NCBI GenBank assembly: GCA_937995825.1
Contig: CALKJO010000008.1
Span: 62,001 to 126,000, forward strand
Direction of reading: 5' to 3'
Source: an uncultured Anaerolineae bacterium
GTDB lineage: Bacteria > Chloroflexota > Anaerolineae > Aggregatilineales > Phototrophicaceae
Length of the DNA: 64,000 nt
The notes beneath the pieces were generated by a model, which saw only the letters and a program-made list of their open reading frames with translations, was not told where the DNA came from and ran no database searches. Shown piece after piece: positions 1 to 9,529 of the stretch. Position 1 is the first letter of the stretch. Each line of letters opens with the position of its first letter. The position numbers were made by a program, and so were the translations under genes.

Positions 1-184
1 ATCGTGAGACATCGGTGATCATCGTCGGCGGCTGCGCGCCTGTCACCAGCGCGTAAGCGTTGGCGAGATACCACGCGCTGTCATCTGAGCGGGCGGGATT
101 GTAGGGCGCAAGCGGGTCTTGCCCCAGCGCGACGATCAGCCGCAGGATCAGCGCGACAGCGGCGATCAGCGCAGGGCGTATCAC
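1..184 (-). CDS. Partial N-terminus of a membrane glycosyltransferase-like protein (truncated by window edge)
   Basis: Manual reverse-strand translation from GTG at 184: MIRPALIAAVALILRLIVALGQDPLAPYNPARSDDSAWYLANAYALVTGAQPP; GTG overlaps the stop of the upstream glycosyltransferase-like gene. Confidence 0.6.
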   Translation of the reverse strand, partial: MIRPALIAAVALILRLIVALGQDPLAPYNPARSDDSAWYLANAYALVTGAQPPTMITDVSR

Positions 185-1713
185 AGGGTCACCCGGTAAA
201 AGCGGAACGGCGTCCCCGGCACATCGGCGGCGGGGATGAAGCGCGGATCGGCGTCTTCGCCTTCATAGAGCGCGTTCAGACTGGGGCGGTTGGCGGGCAT
301 GAGCAGATAGTCGACACCGTAGCGCAGCGCCGCTGCGTGGATCGTGTCCCGATCTTCATACGGATACATGATCGACTGGAAACCGACATAGCGAAGGATG
401 AACGGGTCTTGGGTCATCAGGATGATGCTGCCGTCGCCGTTGGTGTCGGGCAGCGTCCGCGCCACCGCCGCCGCCCGCTCAACCTCCGCCAGATAGGCAG
501 CGGACGCCGCCGAGTCGGTGCGGACGAGCTGGACGGCGTTGATCGCCAGCACGATGACGATCAGCGCCATCGCCCCGCGCCGAATCCGGCGATCCTCGAT
601 CACCCAGTCGAGCGCGAGCGCCGCCAGTGAGATCAGCAGCGGGACTGCGCCAAGAAATGCTTTCTTGAGGCTGCCCGCCTGCGCTTTGTAGGGCAGCAGC
701 ACCGTGTATGCAATAAAGACGATAATGGCGAAAAACAGCGCGGGCGCGATCATCCGCCTGATGCCTCCATCGCGACGCACCAGAATGAGCGCCAGCCCGC
801 CGATCACTGCCACCGCCAGCGCATCGCCAAAGGCGCGCAGCATCATGACGCCGCCCGCCGCCATCTCGAACAACCGCTTGCCAATGATCTCCGCCGGCGT
901 TTGCGACGCGAGCAGCGTCTCCAGGCTGAACGTCCGTCTATAAGCGTAATGATCGTCATGGTGGGTGAAGTACCACATGATCCGCGTCTCCGGCGAGGTG
1001 AACGCGCCGAACGCTTCCAGATTGCGCAGCAGCCAAGGAAAAATGACGACCACAAAAACGATGATCGCCGCAGGGATGAAGCGCATCGGTCGCCAGGACA
1101 GCGAAAATTCGCCGTTGAAGATGACATGCCAGGCGAAGGCGGCGATGATCAGCGCGCCGTCCGACCGCGTCAGGTAGGCGAGTCCCGCCAGCGCACCCAC
1201 AGCGAAAGCCCGCCGCAGAGTCAAGTGTGCTGAAAGCAGCAGCGCCGCCGCCGTGAACAGCGCAAACGGGATGGTCGTGTCGGTGCGCAGGCTGTTCAGC
1301 ACCAGTTCGGGGAAGCATGCAGCCGCCCCCGCCGCGAACAGTGCCCCTTCATCGCTCAGACGCAGCCGGCGCGCGCTGATGAACGCGAACACCGGCAAAA
1401 TCGATCCGATCAGGATGAAAGGGATGAGTGCCGCGTGGACGCTGACGCCAAACAGCGCCAGCGGCAGCGCCGCCAGCGCCGCCGCCAGCGGCATCCAATG
1501 TTCTTCAGGGTGGACGATGGACGCGGGATCGGCGCTGTACTGCCAGATGTAATCAATGGTGAAGCCGTGACCCTCGATCAGGCGCACGGCGAGGTTGTAG
1601 TAATGATTCGGATCGGCGATGCCGGGAAAATCGACATTTAGCGCCAACTCGACCCGCAGCGCCAGCGCCCCCAGGCAGATCAGCGCCAACCAGACGCGCA
1701 CGCGCAAGGTCAA
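181..1713 (-). CDS. Multi-pass membrane glycosyltransferase (GT39/ArnT-like)
   Basis: 510 aa, many TM segments, N-terminal RVELALNVDFPGIADPNHYYNLAVRLIEGHGF typical of PMT/GT-C fold proteins. Confidence 0.7.
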   Translation of the reverse strand: MTLRVRVWLALICLGALALRVELALNVDFPGIADPNHYYNLAVRLIEGHGFTIDYIWQYSADPASIVHPEEHWMPLAAALAALPLALFGVSVHAALIPFILIGSILPVFAFISARRLRLSDEGALFAAGAAACFPELVLNSLRTDTTIPFALFTAAALLLSAHLTLRRAFAVGALAGLAYLTRSDGALIIAAFAWHVIFNGEFSLSWRPMRFIPAAIIVFVVVIFPWLLRNLEAFGAFTSPETRIMWYFTHHDDHYAYRRTFSLETLLASQTPAEIIGKRLFEMAAGGVMMLRAFGDALAVAVIGGLALILVRRDGGIRRMIAPALFFAIIVFIAYTVLLPYKAQAGSLKKAFLGAVPLLISLAALALDWVIEDRRIRRGAMALIVIVLAINAVQLVRTDSAASAAYLAEVERAAAVARTLPDTNGDGSIILMTQDPFILRYVGFQSIMYPYEDRDTIHAAALRYGVDYLLMPANRPSLNALYEGEDADPRFIPAADVPGTPFRFYRVTL

Positions 1714-2375
1714 CCGCCGTCACCGCGCTGCGCCTTGTATTCATCGATAGCGCGCTGCATCCCCTCCCAGTCGCCGCGCGCGGCATACAGAGCCTGCCTG
1801 ATCCAGAAGCCGGGATCGCCGAGGCGTCGCGCGCCAGCTGCCTCAAGCGCCGCCTGAAGCTGCGTCTCATCCGCTGCGGCGAGCGCGGCAAAGGTCGTGA
1901 TACCCAGGTCGCGCAGCGCTGCCGCAATCTTGGGTCCGATCCCGTTGATCTTTTCGAGATCATCCGGCTCAACCGGTTCGACCGCCTGTGTCTCGTCGGC
2001 AGCTTCGACGGCTTCGACCGCCTGTGTCTCGTCTTCCGCAGACTCGGCTTTTGGCAGGATGAGCGTGTCCACATTCGGGAGCGGCTCAACAGGCACAGCG
2101 GCGACAGTGGGCGTCTCCGCTTCAGCCGCCGGCGTCGCTTCGGGGCGGGAGGCGGGCGCGCTGACAGCGACTGAGTCGGGCTGCTCTGACCTCGGCGGCG
2201 TCCAGCGGATGAACAGCGCCGCCAAACCGATGCCGGTGAGCGCCAGCGCCAGCAGATAATCCACCAGCGGGACGCGAGAAATGACATTGTTGGTGATGAG
2301 CAGCAGCGCGGTCAGCAGCAAGCCCGCCGCCAGCGCGCCGCGCCCATCCAACTGCATCGAACGATCCTCAGGCAT
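1710..2375 (-). CDS. Membrane-anchored helix-hairpin-helix domain protein
   Basis: Two N-terminal TM segments, acidic linker, C-terminal LEKINGIGPKIAAALRDLGITTFAALAAADETQLQAAL (HhH motif). Confidence 0.75.
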   Translation of the reverse strand: MPEDRSMQLDGRGALAAGLLLTALLLITNNVISRVPLVDYLLALALTGIGLAALFIRWTPPRSEQPDSVAVSAPASRPEATPAAEAETPTVAAVPVEPLPNVDTLILPKAESAEDETQAVEAVEAADETQAVEPVEPDDLEKINGIGPKIAAALRDLGITTFAALAAADETQLQAALEAAGARRLGDPGFWIRQALYAARGDWEGMQRAIDEYKAQRGDGG

Positions 2376-2538
2376 GAGAAGAATCCCCAGGTTGACCGAT
2401 CTTCAGACATCAATATGATGCCTGATGGTACTCGATCAGGCGGGCGGATTGCAATCGGCGGAATACGGGCAACCGCCGTCCAGGCGGGATAAAATAGCGC
2501 CCGCGACATCGACAGCATCAGCAGAAGGAGGCACATTT

Positions 2539-3231
2539 ATGGCAGCGCAGTGGAACGATGATGCAGGATTATTCGCGCTGGCGCGCGAGCTGCTGTTCAC
2601 GGCGGTAGTCGGGGACATCATGGACAAGATCAGGCTTCAGGATCAGTTTTTGCCGCCGCAGATTCGGGCTATGTCACCCGACATGGTGCTGATCGGGCGG
2701 GCGATGACGGTGCTGGAGTCAGATTGGATCGGCGGAGACGCCTCGGCGTTCAATCCAGCGCTGGGCAAGCCGTTCGGCTTGATGCTGGACGCGCTCGACA
2801 GCCTTCAGCCGGATGAAGTCTACATCTGCACCGGCGCATCCCCGCGCTATGCGCTGTGGGGCGAGCTGATGACGGCGCGCGCGCGCGTGCTGCGGGCGGC
2901 GGGCGTGGTGCTGGACGGTTATCTGCGCGATGTGACCGGCATTCTGGCGCAGAAATTTCCGGCGTTCGCCTACGGGTCATACGCCCAGGATCAGGCGCCG
3001 CGCGGCAAAGTGATCGACTACCGGACGCCGATTCGGATCGCCAACGTGAAGATTGCGCCGGGGGACATCGTGTTTGGCGATGTGGATGGCGTGTGCATCG
3101 TGCCGAAAGCGGCGGAGGAAGAAGTCTTCATGCGGGCGATTGAGAAGGCGCAGGGCGAAAAGCACGTGCGCAGTGCCATCGACGCAGGGATGAGCGCGCG
3201 CGAAGCGTTTGAGCAATTCGGCATTCTGTAG
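2539..3231 (+). CDS. RraA family protein (HMG/CHA aldolase-like / RraA-like)
   Basis: ATG at 2539 after AAGGAG; GDIMDKIRLQDQFLPPQIRAM, GVVLDGYLRDV, PGDIVFGDVDGVCIVP motifs. Confidence 0.85.
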   Translation: MAAQWNDDAGLFALARELLFTAVVGDIMDKIRLQDQFLPPQIRAMSPDMVLIGRAMTVLESDWIGGDASAFNPALGKPFGLMLDALDSLQPDEVYICTGASPRYALWGELMTARARVLRAAGVVLDGYLRDVTGILAQKFPAFAYGSYAQDQAPRGKVIDYRTPIRIANVKIAPGDIVFGDVDGVCIVPKAAEEEVFMRAIEKAQGEKHVRSAIDAGMSAREAFEQFGIL

Positions 3232-3233
3232 GC

Positions 3234-4721
3234 TCAATCGAACAGCGCGCCGCGCATCTCCATCGGCTGCCCAAAGACCCATAAGCCGACCAGCATCAGC
3301 GCTAACAAGAGCAGCGCCCAGGGCAGCAGCCCCAGAAATGAGCCGCGGCGGTAGAGGCGCAGCGCGATCCGCGAGGCGACCGACAGCGATCCGATGAAAC
3401 CGCCGAGCAGCGCCAGCGTTTGCAGCAGCCCGACCAAGGTGAGATTCGGCTCGCCGCCGAGCAGCCAATTCGGCTGACCGAGAATGCCGATCCGGTGATC
3501 GAGCAGGAACGCCTGAAATGCCGGCACGATGGTGAAGAAGCCGATCCACAAATGGAAGCTGTAGTGCGCCAGCCAGAAGCCCGCGCCGATGGGGACAAAG
3601 GCGGGCGCGAACGCGGTCAGCGCGGCGCGAAGCGAGTCGCGGTGAGTAGTGCGCGTCAGAGCGCGGGCGGCGGATGCTGCGCTGAAAGTCAGCAGCGCCG
3701 GCAGCACGACTCCGCCCCCCGCGAAGATCGTCAGCAGGGCGATTCCTTCCAGCGCTAGACCGCTCCAGCCCAATGCGCGCAGCCCCAGCGCGTCGATCAG
3801 GTCGGACATGAGCGCGTAGACAGGCGGGATCATGCCGAAGGCGTTGAGCAGCCCCATGAACGCCAGCCCGATGATCAAAAAAGATAGGTCATAGCGCTTG
3901 TGCCAGGCATCCGGCTGGGTCAGTTCAGCGCCCGGCGCGCGCGTGAACAAACCGACGTTGTCATGTGGGCAGGCGCGGACGCAGTCTAAGCACAGCGTGC
4001 AGTCGAGATTGGACTGAATCTGCGGCGCGAACAGCAGCGTCCCGCAGCCGGGGACGCCGGTCTTGTTGTGTATGTGCGCCTTGGTCGGCGCGCCATCTAC
4101 GCCGATCTGGTCGATCAGGATGATCGGCTGCGGACTGTAGCTGCCATTCAGACACTCTCTGCCGACGCACGATTTACAGACATCGGCATCATGGACGCCG
4201 ATGCGCGTTGGCGCGGCGGTCGAATAGACGAAGTTGAACGCGCCCAACGGACACACATACTTGCAGAACGCCGACTCGCTGAACGCTGCTTCCAGAACGA
4301 ATGACGCGGCAAAGTAAGCGACGATCACCCACGCCGTGAGCGCGGGACTCGCCCATAGATCGAGCCACTCGTACAGAAAGAAGAGCAGCAGCAGCGCCCC
4401 AATCGACAGCCATTTGCCGCGCAGCAAGCGCGGAAAGCGCCTACCAGAGAGGCTGAGGCGCTTCGCCAGCGTGCGCGGCAGCGTGAACGGACAGCCCATA
4501 CAGAACAGGTTGCCTGCCAGCAGCAGCACGAGAATGGCGAACCCGCGAAAATGCACCCAGGGGACAATCGTGGCGAGATTCTGCGCCGCTAGCGGCGTCC
4601 CGGTGAAGCCGTCATAGATCAGCAGCAGCGCGATCAGCAGAAACGGCACTTGCAGCGCGAGCCGTCCGCGCCGGTGCTTCAAAATGCGCCCGATCAGCGG
4701 CAGCCGCAGCACATCGATCAT
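3234..4721 (-). CDS. Polytopic membrane 4Fe-4S protein (NapH/CcoG-like)
   Basis: CxxC-type clusters: CMGCPF, CKYVCPLGAFNF, CTLCLDCVRACPH; several TM helices. Confidence 0.8.
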   Translation of the reverse strand: MIDVLRLPLIGRILKHRRGRLALQVPFLLIALLLIYDGFTGTPLAAQNLATIVPWVHFRGFAILVLLLAGNLFCMGCPFTLPRTLAKRLSLSGRRFPRLLRGKWLSIGALLLLFFLYEWLDLWASPALTAWVIVAYFAASFVLEAAFSESAFCKYVCPLGAFNFVYSTAAPTRIGVHDADVCKSCVGRECLNGSYSPQPIILIDQIGVDGAPTKAHIHNKTGVPGCGTLLFAPQIQSNLDCTLCLDCVRACPHDNVGLFTRAPGAELTQPDAWHKRYDLSFLIIGLAFMGLLNAFGMIPPVYALMSDLIDALGLRALGWSGLALEGIALLTIFAGGGVVLPALLTFSAASAARALTRTTHRDSLRAALTAFAPAFVPIGAGFWLAHYSFHLWIGFFTIVPAFQAFLLDHRIGILGQPNWLLGGEPNLTLVGLLQTLALLGGFIGSLSVASRIALRLYRRGSFLGLLPWALLLLALMLVGLWVFGQPMEMRGALFD

Positions 4722-5104
4722 GATCGAACAGCCAGATCGACTGTTTTGACGATCTGCCTGCCATCCGGCAGCACCGCCGTGATCGTGACGATCCAGTCCC
4801 CGCCCATCGTCCAGCGGAACGGCACGCGGTAAACGCCGTTCTCGCTCTCCGCGCCTCCGCTCAGGACTGGCTGCATCCCCGCATGATTCATGTCGCCACG
4901 CACGGTGATCTGCGCGCCGTCGATGGGCTGTCCGTCGAACGTGGTCAGGGTGATCAGCAGTGCAGCGTCGCCGACAGCTGCTGGATCGGGATCGACTGCC
5001 AGCCTCAGGCGCGGCGCGTCAGGCGCAGGGGTTGGCGTTGGCGGCGCTGGCTCGCGGCAGCCAACCAAAGTCAGCAGAAGGAGCAAGGTCAGGAGTGTAG
5101 GCAT
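4718..5104 (-). CDS. FixH/YtkA-like lipoprotein
   Basis: Lipobox LLTLVGC, single Ig-like domain GAQITVRGDMNHAGMQPV...FRWTMGGDWIVTITAVLPDG; start chosen at MPTLLTLL. Confidence 0.65.
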   Translation of the reverse strand: MPTLLTLLLLLTLVGCREPAPPTPTPAPDAPRLRLAVDPDPAAVGDAALLITLTTFDGQPIDGAQITVRGDMNHAGMQPVLSGGAESENGVYRVPFRWTMGGDWIVTITAVLPDGRQIVKTVDLAVRS

Positions 5105-5221
5105 TGTGACATTTTTCTCAAATGCGGATATGCTGATCGTAGCGCAGACCGGCAAAAAAGCAAGCGGGAACAGGCTTGAAGCCCCGTCAAAGGGCGCTTC
5201 AAGCGCTAATGCACCGCAAGA

Positions 5222-5758
5222 TCAAATCAGAATCAGCACTATCACGAACAGGATGATCACAGTAATAGCGAGAAGATCGCCGTTGCCGGCGGGTCCGCCG
5301 CCTAGGATCACCAGCGGCAGGATTTCACGTGTCTGATCGCTGGGCGAGCCGGGCGCGGGCGCGATTACAATTGGGGCAAGCGGGTATTCGTTGATGTCCA
5401 TAAAATACCAGATCGTCCCCCAGATCAGGTAGCCGTTGATCGCGCCGAGAACGCCGCCGAGGACGCTGGATTGAAGCTGATCGCGCCCCTGTCCGCTCTG
5501 CCTGCTGCCGCCGAAGCCGCGCGTCTGATAGGCGAAAAAGACGATGGCGATGAAGATCGCGGATTGGACGAAAAAGACCTGATCGCGGCTGACATTGACC
5601 AGCAGCGTGCCGCGCAGCAGGCTGTCGAATTGAAATAAGGCGAACAGCCCCAGGATGATGCCCGCTGTAGAGATAAGCTCTTTACTCCACCCGCGCAGAA
5701 AGCCGATGATGCCGAAGAAGATCGCCATCGTCCAGAGGACGCCTGAAAGCTGGATCAT
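5222..5758 (-). CDS. CvpA family membrane protein
   Basis: Four TM topology, GFLRGWSKELISTAGIILGLFALFQF; ATGA overlap with murG stop. Confidence 0.7.
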   Translation of the reverse strand: MIQLSGVLWTMAIFFGIIGFLRGWSKELISTAGIILGLFALFQFDSLLRGTLLVNVSRDQVFFVQSAIFIAIVFFAYQTRGFGGSRQSGQGRDQLQSSVLGGVLGAINGYLIWGTIWYFMDINEYPLAPIVIAPAPGSPSDQTREILPLVILGGGPAGNGDLLAITVIILFVIVLILI

Positions 5759-6864
5759 GCGCACTGCCCTGCCGTTCTCAAAAGTTCCAACGCCAGCGTG
5801 TCCGCCCCATTGACGCCCAGTCCGCGTGCATTTTCGCGCATCCGCCCCAAATCAGCCACCGTCAGCGCGCGCAGCGCCGGAAGCAGATCGCGCGCCATAT
5901 CCTCATCGCGCATCAGCAGCGCCGCGCCGCGCGACACCAGATAATCGGCGTTGACCTTCTGATAGCGCCAGGCATAGGGATATGGCACGAGAATCGCAGG
6001 CAGCCCGAAATAGGGCAGCTCGCCCAGCGTGCTGGCTCCGCTGCGGCAGACCGCCAAGTCCGCCGCCGCCATTGCCATGCCCATCTCATGGTGCAGGTAG
6101 GAGTAGATTTTATAGTCCTCCGGCATTCCCATTGCCTGCTTACGCTCGATCACGGCTTGCGCCTCCAGATCGCCGGTCACATGGATGATCTGCCAGCCGT
6201 CGGCGAGCAGGTCGGGCGCAATCGCCGACACCGCTGTGTTGATCGTGCGCGCGCCTCGACTGCCGCCGAACACCAGCAGGGTGCGCTTATCCGGTTTCAG
6301 TTGAAAAAACGCCTTACCCTGCTGACGCGTGGCACTGACCACCGACTGCCGCAGCGGATACCCGGTCACCACCGTCTGACCTTTGCGAAAGAACCCCTGC
6401 GAGTCCTCGACGGTGACGGCGACTCGGCTCACGATGTGGCGCAGCGTCTTGATCGCCAGCCCCGGCTCGATGTCGGGCAAATACATCATCGACGGCACGC
6501 GCAGCAGCCACGCCGCCAGCGCCACCGGCACGTTGACCCATCCGCCGGTCATCAGGATGGCATGGGGTCGCCAGCGGCGCAGCAGCTGCAGCGCCTGCAT
6601 TGTCCCGACCGACATCTGCGCCAGGCTGCCCACAGCGCGTCCCGCGCCAACGCCATGCACTGGACCTGAACGCACTTCCGCGTAGCCGGAGAAAGGGAGT
6701 CCCGACTCAATGACCATGTTCAGTTCCATGCCGCCAACACCGCCGACGAAAAAAACCTCAGGTTCATCCGCATCTTCCTGCATTCGCAGCAGCGACTCAA
6801 CGACGGCGAGCGCCGGATAGACGTGACCGCCCGTTCCTCCCGCCGCGATCAGCAGCCTGACCAT
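5755..6864 (-). CDS. murG: UDP-N-acetylglucosamine--N-acetylmuramyl-(pentapeptide) pyrophosphoryl-undecaprenol N-acetylglucosamine transferase
   Basis: MVRLLIAAGGTGGHVYPALAV, LLVFGGSRGARTIN, CRSGASTLGELPYFGLPAILVPYPYA. Confidence 0.95.
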   Translation of the reverse strand: MVRLLIAAGGTGGHVYPALAVVESLLRMQEDADEPEVFFVGGVGGMELNMVIESGLPFSGYAEVRSGPVHGVGAGRAVGSLAQMSVGTMQALQLLRRWRPHAILMTGGWVNVPVALAAWLLRVPSMMYLPDIEPGLAIKTLRHIVSRVAVTVEDSQGFFRKGQTVVTGYPLRQSVVSATRQQGKAFFQLKPDKRTLLVFGGSRGARTINTAVSAIAPDLLADGWQIIHVTGDLEAQAVIERKQAMGMPEDYKIYSYLHHEMGMAMAAADLAVCRSGASTLGELPYFGLPAILVPYPYAWRYQKVNADYLVSRGAALLMRDEDMARDLLPALRALTVADLGRMRENARGLGVNGADTLALELLRTAGQCA

Positions 6865-8092
6865 GTTGCTTCCCCTCCGGCAGTCCTTGCAGCGCCGTGC
6901 TGCGCGCGATACTCAACAATAAGCCCGCCCCCATCAGCACGGTGACCAGCGACGATCCGCCGAAGCTGATGAACGGCAGCGCGACGCCCGTTGAAGGCAG
7001 CAGATTGAGCATTACAGCGATGTTCATCAGCGCTTTGGCGACGACCCAGATCGTCAGACCGGAGGCGAGCAGCGCGCCGAACGGGTCGCGGGCGCGGCGG
7101 GCGATCCCCAGCCCGCGAATCACCCAGACCACGAACAGCAGCACAACCAGTATCGCGCCGATCACGCCGAGTTCTTCCCCAATTACGGCAAAGATGCTGT
7201 CGGTGTGAGGCGCGGGTAAAAAGCCATACTTCTGCCGCCCCTGCCCCAGCCCGACGCCGCCCCAGCCGCCGTTGAGAAAGGCGATCATCGCCTGCTGCGC
7301 GTGATAGTTGGTCTGAGTCAGGTCTGCCAGCCCTGCCAGATATGACGACACGCGCCCCTGCGCATAATCGAACCGCTGGCTGAGGACAAAGCCAACCGCC
7401 GCCATCACACCCAGCACCGCGGCTAAATGCCAGATATTCGCGCCAGCCAGAAAGAACATCACGCCCGCCACGATCAAGATCGTTGCAGCCGTGCTGATGT
7501 CCGGCTGAAGCACTACCAGCGCCACGATCACGCCGACGATCATGGCAAACGGCACGAGTCCGCGCCAAAAACTGCCGACCTTTGCCCGTTTCGAGCCAAG
7601 CCACGCCGCCAGATAGATCACCATCATCAGCTCAGCCAGCTCGCCCGGCTGGTATGAACCTTGAATGAAGGCGCGGCGCGCGCCGAATGCGCCGTCGCCA
7701 AACAGCAGAACCGCGATCAGGCTGGCAACAGTGAACAGCAGCAGAATCAGCGCGAAGCGCTTCCAGATGCGATAGTCGATCAGGAAGATCAGCAGCAGCA
7801 GCAGTATCCCGATCCCCATATTACGGGCGTGCTGCAAGAAGATCGTCGACTCGCTGCCGGTCGTCTCATAGCTCCAAAAAAAGGTCGTGCTGTAGACCAT
7901 CATCGCGCCGACCGCCAGCAGCATGACCACGATTAGCAGCAGCGGCAGATCGAGCCCTGTCAGCAGACCGCGCCGCCCCTCAACGCGCTCGACAGTTGGC
8001 GTCGGGCGCGGCGGCTGCGATTTGATGATGCGCGGCGGCGCGCCGCTGTAGACATCATCCGTGAATTGGGGGACAACCGGTTGATCTGCCAT
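6797..8092 (-). CDS. ftsW: Peptidoglycan glycosyltransferase FtsW (SEDS family)
   Basis: SEDS motifs: QPDISTAATILIVAGVMFFLAGA, GGWGGVGLGQGRQKYGFLPAPHTDSIFAVIGEELG, LPSTGVALPFISFGGSSL. Confidence 0.95.
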   Translation of the reverse strand: MADQPVVPQFTDDVYSGAPPRIIKSQPPRPTPTVERVEGRRGLLTGLDLPLLLIVVMLLAVGAMMVYSTTFFWSYETTGSESTIFLQHARNMGIGILLLLLIFLIDYRIWKRFALILLLFTVASLIAVLLFGDGAFGARRAFIQGSYQPGELAELMMVIYLAAWLGSKRAKVGSFWRGLVPFAMIVGVIVALVVLQPDISTAATILIVAGVMFFLAGANIWHLAAVLGVMAAVGFVLSQRFDYAQGRVSSYLAGLADLTQTNYHAQQAMIAFLNGGWGGVGLGQGRQKYGFLPAPHTDSIFAVIGEELGVIGAILVVLLFVVWVIRGLGIARRARDPFGALLASGLTIWVVAKALMNIAVMLNLLPSTGVALPFISFGGSSLVTVLMGAGLLLSIARSTALQGLPEGKQHGQAADRGGRNGRSRLSGARRR

Positions 8093-8163
8093 GGTTCCGC
8101 TTTCGGTCTGCAAGCGTGCAGTCACGCATAGTATAGCGTGAAAGGGTGTAGAAGGGGAGTCGG

Positions 8164-9525
8164 CTAGAGTGCCGCGACCAATCGGCGAAAATGCGCGCCG
8201 CGCGCAGCGAAGTCGGCGTAAGCATCGAAGCTCGTCCCACCTGGCGAGAGCAGGACGACATCGCCTGGCTGAGCGCGTCTGCGCGCTTCAGAAACAGCTT
8301 CTTCAAGTGTCGCCACCTGGATCACCGCGCTGCCGCCATTGAACAGGCGCGCCTGCTTGACCACCAGATCGGCAAGCTCGCCGAAGGCGATGATCTGCCG
8401 CGAGCGTGCCAGCGCCAGCGGGATCAGCGTCTCCCAGGGCAGTTTCTTGTCGCGCCCGCCGAGCAGCAGGATCAGCGGTTCATGGTAGCTCTTGATCGCC
8501 GCCAACACGCGCTCCGGCGCGGTGGCGATGCTGTCATTGACATACGTCACGCCGTCCAGCACGCGCACTGTCTCCAGCCGGTGCGGCACGCCGCGAAACG
8601 CCCGGATCGCCGCCGCCATCACTGCCGGATCGACACCGGATGAGCCGGCAAGCGCGCACGCCGCCGCCGCGTTGAGGATATTGTGATCGCCGCGCAGCGG
8701 AATCTCAGCCCGTTCGCACACCACATGCGGCGCGCCATCGACGGATGCGAGTCCGCTCACGATCAGGCGGCTGCCCGCCATGAACGCCCCATTGACCATG
8801 TCCCGCCCGCTGAACCAGACGATCTGCGCGTCGGTCTGATCGGCAAGCGAGCGCGCATTCGCGTCATCCCAGCCCAAAACCGCCACATCGTCGCTGGCTT
8901 GATGCGCGATCATGTGCGCTTTGGCGGCGATATACGCCTCCATCGACGGATGGCGGTCGAGATGGTTGGGGGTGATGTTGAGGATCGCGCCGAACGGCGG
9001 ACTGATCGTCATCAACTCAAGCTGAAAGCTGGACAGTTCCATGACGACGCGGTGATCGGGCTGAATCTGCGCCAGCACGTCGAGCAGGACATCGCCCGTG
9101 TTGCCGCCGACCCAGGTGGTGAAACCCGCCTCTCGCATGATCGCGCCGGTCAGCGCAGTCGTGGTGGTCTTGCCAGCGCTTCCGGTGATGCCCAGGATCG
9201 GCGCGGGGCAGCGTTCAACGAAAAGCTGCGCATCGTTGGTGACGCGTATCCCGCGCTCAAGCGCCGCCTGCACAATCGGCAGTTCGAGCGGCACGCCGCC
9301 GGAGACGCAGACCAGATCGGCGCGCTCCAGCAGTTCAGGCGGATGTCCGCCAAATGCAAATTCGACGCCTGGAAAATCCGACTCCCCAAAATCGAACCCC
9401 TCGCGGGGCTTGGCGTCGCTGGCGATCACCTGCGCGCCAACGGTCGGCAGCCAGCGCGCCAGCGCCCGCCCCTGACGGGCAAAGCCGAGGACGAGGACAG
9501 TCTTTCCATGCAGCGGATCGGGCAT
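8164..9525 (-). CDS. murD: UDP-N-acetylmuramoylalanine--D-glutamate ligase
   Basis: ITGSAGKTTTTALTGAI, NITPNHLDRHPSMEAYIAAK, LLLGGRDKKLPWE, VLLSPGGTSFDAYADFAARGAHFRRLV. Confidence 0.95.
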   Translation of the reverse strand: MPDPLHGKTVLVLGFARQGRALARWLPTVGAQVIASDAKPREGFDFGESDFPGVEFAFGGHPPELLERADLVCVSGGVPLELPIVQAALERGIRVTNDAQLFVERCPAPILGITGSAGKTTTTALTGAIMREAGFTTWVGGNTGDVLLDVLAQIQPDHRVVMELSSFQLELMTISPPFGAILNITPNHLDRHPSMEAYIAAKAHMIAHQASDDVAVLGWDDANARSLADQTDAQIVWFSGRDMVNGAFMAGSRLIVSGLASVDGAPHVVCERAEIPLRGDHNILNAAAACALAGSSGVDPAVMAAAIRAFRGVPHRLETVRVLDGVTYVNDSIATAPERVLAAIKSYHEPLILLLGGRDKKLPWETLIPLALARSRQIIAFGELADLVVKQARLFNGGSAVIQVATLEEAVSEARRRAQPGDVVLLSPGGTSFDAYADFAARGAHFRRLVAAL

Positions 9526-9529
9526 CGAT

